Origin: an uncultured Alistipes sp.
GTDB lineage: Bacteria; Bacteroidota; Bacteroidia; Bacteroidales; Rikenellaceae
Length of the DNA: 17,112 bases
Assembly (NCBI GenBank): GCA_900552955.1
Contig: USBO01000023.1
Span: forward strand, 1 to 17,112
Reading direction: 5' to 3'
A program made the position numbers and the translations under genes. This document shows, piece by piece, positions 13,419 to 17,112 of this stretch (its first letter is position 1; each line of letters opens with the position of its first letter). The notes below the pieces were generated by a model, which worked only from the letters and a program-made list of their open reading frames with translations, had not been told where the DNA came from and did no database searches.

Positions 13419-14150
13419 GTGAACCTGACGATCGACATCGGCAATACGCTGATTAAAATGGCTGTTTTCGACGGGGGCGCAATCGTCGGGAGGCTGCTCG
13501 TCGAGACGTGCGACGCCCGGGCGCTCGACGATCTGCTGGAGCGCTGGCCGGCCGTCGACCGCGCCATCGTCGCCTCGACGGGCGGATGCGCCGCTCCGCT
13601 GGTGCGGATGCTGCGCGAACGGGCCGTCCGCTGCCTGGAGTTCACGCCTGCCACGCCGGTGCCGATCCGCAATGCCTACGGGACGCCTGCGACGCTGGGC
13701 GCCGACCGCTTGGCGGCGGCTGTGGGGGCGTCGCTGGTCGCCGCGGGGCGCGATGCGCTGGTCGTCGATTTCGGTACGGCCATCACGGTGGATTATGTTT
13801 CGGGCGACGGCACCTACCGCGGCGGGGCGATCTCGCCCGGAATGCGGATGCGGTTCGAGGCGCTGCACCGCTTCACGGCCCGCCTTCCGCTGTGCGGCGA
13901 GACCGACGAGGAGCGCCTCTACGGGACGACGACGCAGTCGTGCATCGAACAGGGCGTGATGAACGGCATCGCTTTCGAGATCGAGGGATACATCGGGCGC
14001 TTCCGCCGTCAAAATGCGGATATTTGCGTAATTTTTACGGGCGGCGCCGCAAAAAACTTTGCGAAACGAATTAAAAATGCGATATTTGCAGACTGTGAAC
14101 TCGTTTTCTTGGGTCTGAATCGGATTTTGGAGTTTAACGCCGAATGCTAA
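13419..14150 (+). CDS. coaX: Type III pantothenate kinase CoaX
   Basis: The 243-residue cytoplasmic kinase of the ASKHA fold phosphorylates pantothenate, the first step of CoA synthesis. Motifs: phosphate-1 loop TIDIGNTLIK (residues 4-13, D6), GADRLAA (94-100, likely catalytic D96), VVDFGTAITVD (115-125), GGAISPGMRMR (135-145) and IFTGGAAKNF (205-214). The start is GTG at 13419, 12 bp after the mfd stop; the first residues (M)NLTIDIGNT fit the family. The 3' end is clearly more AT-rich than the rest (about 14011-14100), and that stretch contains a promoter-like pair. The stop overlaps the start of the next gene by 7 bp. Confidence 0.95.
   Translation: MNLTIDIGNTLIKMAVFDGGAIVGRLLVETCDARALDDLLERWPAVDRAIVASTGGCAAPLVRMLRERAVRCLEFTPATPVPIRNAYGTPATLGADRLAAAVGASLVAAGRDALVVDFGTAITVDYVSGDGTYRGGAISPGMRMRFEALHRFTARLPLCGETDEERLYGTTTQSCIEQGVMNGIAFEIEGYIGRFRRQNADICVIFTGGAAKNFAKRIKNAIFADCELVFLGLNRILEFNAEC
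14058..14089 (+). promoter_or_regulatory. Possible internal promoter in the 3' end of coaX
   Basis: TTTG (14058-14061), a 19-nt AT-rich spacer and GATATTTGC (14081-14089), which differs from the -7 consensus at one base. Predicted start is about 14096, about 48 nt before the ATG of the outer-membrane protein gene, so it could drive the last three genes separately. Confidence 0.45.
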
Positions 14151-15517
14151 AGCGAATGATAGTGAAGAGATTAAAGTATGGACTGGCTGCTGTTGCGATG
14201 CTGGTCCTGCCGGTTTCGGCGATGGCTCAGACAAGCAGTATCAATGCCTTTTCACCCTATTCGATGTACGGTGTCGGCGAATTGCAGACGCCCGGCATCG
14301 TGGCTCAGCGGTCGATGGGCGGCGTGGGGCTCGGAATGCGCAGCACGCTGATGGTCAACCCGCTCAATCCGGCGGCCTACAGCATGACGCCCCGTCAGGG
14401 TTTTCTCTTCGATTTCGGCGTGGAGGGTGTCAACTTCTACAACCGTCAGCAGAAATACGGCGACGGCGGGCAGTCCGTGTCGCGCACGAGCTACAACCCC
14501 TTCAATTTCCACGACATCGCCTTCCAGCTGCCGCTGGCCAAGCGACTCGGTCTGGGATTCAGTCTGACGCCTTACAGCAGCGTCGGTTACCGTGTCTCGG
14601 CCGACGATCAGAGCGACGACGTATGGGGCAACATCGGCCGCGTGCAATATCTCTATGCCGGCGAGGGCGACCTGACGGAGGTGAAGCTGGGCATCGGCTG
14701 GGAGGTGGCCAAGCGTTTCTCGATCGGCATCGCCGCACAGTACTACTGGGGCGACATCGAGCGGACGTATCAGACGGACGTGACGAACAACATCATTGCC
14801 GGCGGTTCGGTCAACACGGTGACGGGAACCGACTCCTATGTCGTCTCGCGCGTCAAGATGCAGGCGGGCGTGCAGGTCGATCTGATCCAGTCCGAGCGGC
14901 AGTTGCTGACGCTGGGTGCGACCTACGACATGGGAGGCAACCTGCGCCCCTCGGTGAACAGTTCGATCATCACGGGCGACATTTACGGTACGCCCGTGCG
15001 CGGGGATACGACGCGCATGGCGCTCAAACTCCCCGTTCAGGCGGGCGTGGGCCTCTACTATCAGAATGCCAAAATTGCGGCGGGGCTCGACTACGTCTAT
15101 CAGAACTGGGAGCGCAACGAGTCGCCGCGGCCGATCCCCGGAGCGGTCGATGTCGCCTACAGAAACACGAGCACCATCAAGGCGGGCTTCGAGTACACGC
15201 CCAACCGGATGGACATTCGCAACTACCTCAAGCGGTGGTCTTACCGGGTGGGATTCCGCTACGGAACGTATTATCAGACGTTCGGGGGAAAGACCCTGCC
15301 GCAGTATGCCGTGACGGCCGGTTTCGGCATTCCGGTTCGGTTTTTGGGCCGTTCGAGCGTCGATTTTGGTGTCGAGTTCGGACAGCGCGGCAACGATTCG
15401 CCGCTTCGGATCGACAATCGGCAGATCGGCCTGGTGCGGCAGCGGTACGTGAAATTCTCGCTCGGACTGACGCTCTTCGGCGAGGATTCGTGGTTCGTGC
15501 GTTACAAATACGATTGA
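14144..15517 (+). CDS. Outer-membrane beta-barrel protein
   Basis: The 457-residue protein has a type I signal peptide (about 1-28, KYGLAAVAMLVLPVSAMA, cleavage before Q29), then SINAFSPYSMYGVGEL and RSMGGVGLGMRSTLMVNPLNPAAYS (residues 32-80). The rest alternates short amphipathic strands and turns and ends in FSLGLTLFGEDSWFVRYKYD, as in outer-membrane barrels. The N-terminal G-G-G/NP-A pattern resembles FadL/OMPP1-type barrels of Bacteroidetes; the transported substrate is unknown. The ATG at 14144 overlaps the coaX stop (ATGCTAA); an in-frame ATG at 14156 is an alternative. It may be expressed from the read-through operon and also from the putative promoter in coaX. Confidence 0.8.
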   Translation: MLKRMIVKRLKYGLAAVAMLVLPVSAMAQTSSINAFSPYSMYGVGELQTPGIVAQRSMGGVGLGMRSTLMVNPLNPAAYSMTPRQGFLFDFGVEGVNFYNRQQKYGDGGQSVSRTSYNPFNFHDIAFQLPLAKRLGLGFSLTPYSSVGYRVSADDQSDDVWGNIGRVQYLYAGEGDLTEVKLGIGWEVAKRFSIGIAAQYYWGDIERTYQTDVTNNIIAGGSVNTVTGTDSYVVSRVKMQAGVQVDLIQSERQLLTLGATYDMGGNLRPSVNSSIITGDIYGTPVRGDTTRMALKLPVQAGVGLYYQNAKIAAGLDYVYQNWERNESPRPIPGAVDVAYRNTSTIKAGFEYTPNRMDIRNYLKRWSYRVGFRYGTYYQTFGGKTLPQYAVTAGFGIPVRFLGRSSVDFGVEFGQRGNDSPLRIDNRQIGLVRQRYVKFSLGLTLFGEDSWFVRYKYD

Positions 15518-15550
15518 CAACTTGACAAAATTATATTAAGAATAGTGAAG

Positions 15551-16864
15551 ATGAAAAGCGTGAAGATTCTGCTCTCTGTAGCGTTGGCTTTCGCCGGTGT
15601 TGCGGCGATGGCCCAGGATTTCAGCGACGATGCGAAGTACGGCAAATACGGCGCAACGCCCGAGGAACGGAAAGACAACATTTATTTGCTCAACTTTTTC
15701 AATGAGTCGGTCGGCAATCAGGATTTCCAGACTGCTTCGGGATACCTCAAGCAGTTGCTGGACAAGTGTCCCAAGGCGTCGGAGAACATCTACGCCAAAG
15801 GCGCCACGGTGATGAAGAACAAGATCGCCCGCGCCAAGAGCGTCGCCGAGAAGAAGACCTACATCGACTCGCTGATGCTGCTCTACGATCTGCGCATCGA
15901 GCATTTCGGCGATCACGCGACCCGCGGCAGGGCCTACATCCTCGACCGCAAGGCGCGCGACTTCCTGGTCTACAATCCGCTCGACCACGAACGGGTGCTG
16001 GAGTTGTTCCGCGAGGCGATGGAGGCCGAGCGCGACCCCGAGCTGGCTGCGATCTATTTCAAGCAGCTCACCGACTACTATAAGGAGGACGGCGAGGGTT
16101 CGCCCGAGGAGATCATCGCCGAGTACGACCGTCTGTCGCCCGTGTTCGACGGTGCGACGGGCAAGAATGCCGAGTATAAGGATCAGTTCGACAAGTGTTT
16201 CGGTCTGTCGGGCGTCGCTTCGTGCGAGAATCTGGAGGCGATGTTCAAGGAGAAGATTCCCGCCAGCGGCTACGATCCTGCTGTGCTGGCGCAGGCCGTC
16301 GATCTGATGACGCGCGCCAAGTGCGACAGCGAGTTCTACCTGGCCACGGCCGAGAAATACTACGAGGTGAAGCCGTCGGCCGAAACCGCGCTGTTCCTCG
16401 CACAGGCTTTCCAGAACAAGCAGCAGTACGACAAGGCCATCAAGTACCTGACCGAGGCGCTGGCCGTGGAGACCGACGATGCGGAGAAGGAGAAACTGCT
16501 CGTGCGCATCGGCGTCGTGCAGCTCGCCGTGAAGAACTACGCCGAGGCGCGCAAGGCTGCGCTCGAGGCGCAGGCGCTCGATCCCGAGGACGGCATGGCC
16601 TATTTCGTGCTGGCGCAGTGCTACGGCGCGCAGGCTTCGGGAGCCAGCTTCTCGACGCAGGCGATGTACTGGGTGGCTTACGACACGATGGAGAAGGCCG
16701 CTCAGTTGCTCGACGACCCCGATCTGAAAGAGACCGCGACCAAAATGATGGCTGCCTTCCGCAGCGCATGGCCTTCGAAGGAGGAGTGCTTCTTCAACGA
16801 GGTGCAGGTCGGTCAGCGCTATGTCGTGAACGGCATCGCAACGACGGTTCGTTGCATCCGCTAA
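15551..16864 (+). CDS. Secreted or periplasmic TPR protein
   Basis: The 437-residue protein has a signal peptide MKSVKILLSVALAFAGVAAMA, cleaved before Q22. It is helix-rich throughout. The clearest tetratricopeptide units are at about residues 275-355: SAETALFLAQAFQNKQQYDKAIKYL, then EKEKLLVRIGVVQLAVKNYAEARKAALEAQALDPED and GMAYFVLAQCYG. The C-terminus is EECFFNEVQVGQRY...TTVRCIR. TPR proteins bind other proteins, but no partner can be named. An in-frame GTG at 15545 exists; the ATG at 15551 gives a cleaner signal peptide. It lies 33 bp after the barrel protein and 16 bp before lptC, which suggests a role in the envelope. Confidence 0.85.
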   Translation: MKSVKILLSVALAFAGVAAMAQDFSDDAKYGKYGATPEERKDNIYLLNFFNESVGNQDFQTASGYLKQLLDKCPKASENIYAKGATVMKNKIARAKSVAEKKTYIDSLMLLYDLRIEHFGDHATRGRAYILDRKARDFLVYNPLDHERVLELFREAMEAERDPELAAIYFKQLTDYYKEDGEGSPEEIIAEYDRLSPVFDGATGKNAEYKDQFDKCFGLSGVASCENLEAMFKEKIPASGYDPAVLAQAVDLMTRAKCDSEFYLATAEKYYEVKPSAETALFLAQAFQNKQQYDKAIKYLTEALAVETDDAEKEKLLVRIGVVQLAVKNYAEARKAALEAQALDPEDGMAYFVLAQCYGAQASGASFSTQAMYWVAYDTMEKAAQLLDDPDLKETATKMMAAFRSAWPSKEECFFNEVQVGQRYVVNGIATTVRCIR

Positions 16865-16880
16865 TCTGTCGGCTGCGAAG

Positions 16881-17112
16881 ATGGGCCGTCTGATCGGACG
16901 ATACGTTCGGGTAGCACTCCTCCTTGCGGGGAGTGCTATCTTGCTATTCGCGTGCGATCCCCCCGCCGCGACGTCGGGCGGCGGCGACGAAACGCTGATG
17001 ACCGAGTACAGCGAGCACCTGTCGGTCATCATGTCCGAGAACGGGCGTCGCTCCTACGTCTTCAAGGCGCCGCTGGTCGAGGGATACACGTTGGCCAGAG
17101 AGCCGTACCGTG
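16881..17112 (+). CDS. lptC: LptC-like LPS export protein, N-terminal part (cut by window edge)
   Basis: The frame has 77 full codons and stays open to the end of the window. It starts MGRLIGRYVRVALLLAGSAI, with LLFAC giving lipobox-like Cys25, so it is a membrane-anchored or lipid-anchored protein. The following TEYSEHLSVIMSENGRRSYV...PLVEGYTLAREPYR segment fits the start of the LptC/YrbK domain in Bacteroidetes (a strand pair with an S-x-N/D-G-x-x-x-Y pattern and a later PY). LptC takes LPS from LptB2FG and passes it to LptA in the periplasm. Identification rests on this short part. It is 16 bp downstream of the TPR gene. Confidence 0.75.
   Translation, partial: MGRLIGRYVRVALLLAGSAILLFACDPPAATSGGGDETLMTEYSEHLSVIMSENGRRSYVFKAPLVEGYTLAREPYR

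Noticed and set aside
14019..14027. First GATATTTGC copy in coaX as a second promoter
   Set aside because: It lacks a TTTG-like element 19-21 nt upstream, unlike the copy at 14081-14089.
1..17112. tRNA, rRNA, CRISPR arrays, insertion sequences, integrases, restriction or other defence genes
   Set aside because: Read on both strands; no direct-repeat arrays, transposase motifs or tRNA-like cloverleafs noticed. The PglZ domain in PorX is not taken as a phage-defence (Pgl/BREX) gene because it is fused to a receiver and no pglX, brxC or brxL neighbours exist.

Overview
The window (about 60% G+C) reads as the chromosome of a Bacteroidales bacterium. A GC-rich gut member such as Alistipes (Rikenellaceae) is my best guess. 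The signs are the S9 peptidase lipoprotein, PorX with its PglZ domain, lipoproteins followed by acidic residues, starts without Shine-Dalgarno sequences, and repeated promoters of the Bacteroidetes type (-33 TTTG-like, spacer 19-21, -7 TAnnTTTG). No tRNA, rRNA, CRISPR array, transposase or attachment site was seen.

Left arm, minus strand (1-4040): a likely three-gene operon encodes a DUF4493-like lipoprotein, a 62-residue small protein with a run of nine G, and a fimbrillin-like lipoprotein cut by the window edge. It is preceded by a monocistronic S9-family peptidase lipoprotein ending in a clear terminator. Divergent from the peptidase is a Nudix hydrolase (4108-4698, plus strand).

Middle (4699-7794): a convergent intergenic stretch rich in inverted repeats, then on the minus strand a START/SRPBCC-like protein with its own promoter and the tight pair porX-tsaE. 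PorX regulates type IX secretion; TsaE is the ATPase of tRNA t6A synthesis. A 409-bp divergent region separates porX from HU on the plus strand. The HU leader holds a 10-nt perfect match to the anti-Shine-Dalgarno sequence and a short reading frame whose stop overlaps the HU start. HU is followed by a 29-residue, very basic protein (bS22/AURKAIP1-COX24-like) and a strong terminator.

Right arm, plus strand (8517 to the end): a closely packed series rng - mfd - coaX - outer-membrane barrel protein - TPR protein - lptC (cut by the edge). It joins RNA decay/processing, transcription-coupled repair, CoA synthesis and envelope biogenesis. A possible internal promoter lies in the 3' end of coaX.

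Most genes are recognisable housekeeping or envelope genes. The points most worth a second look are the HU leader, the G9 tract in the small protein, the long structured leader before rng, and the promoter inside coaX.
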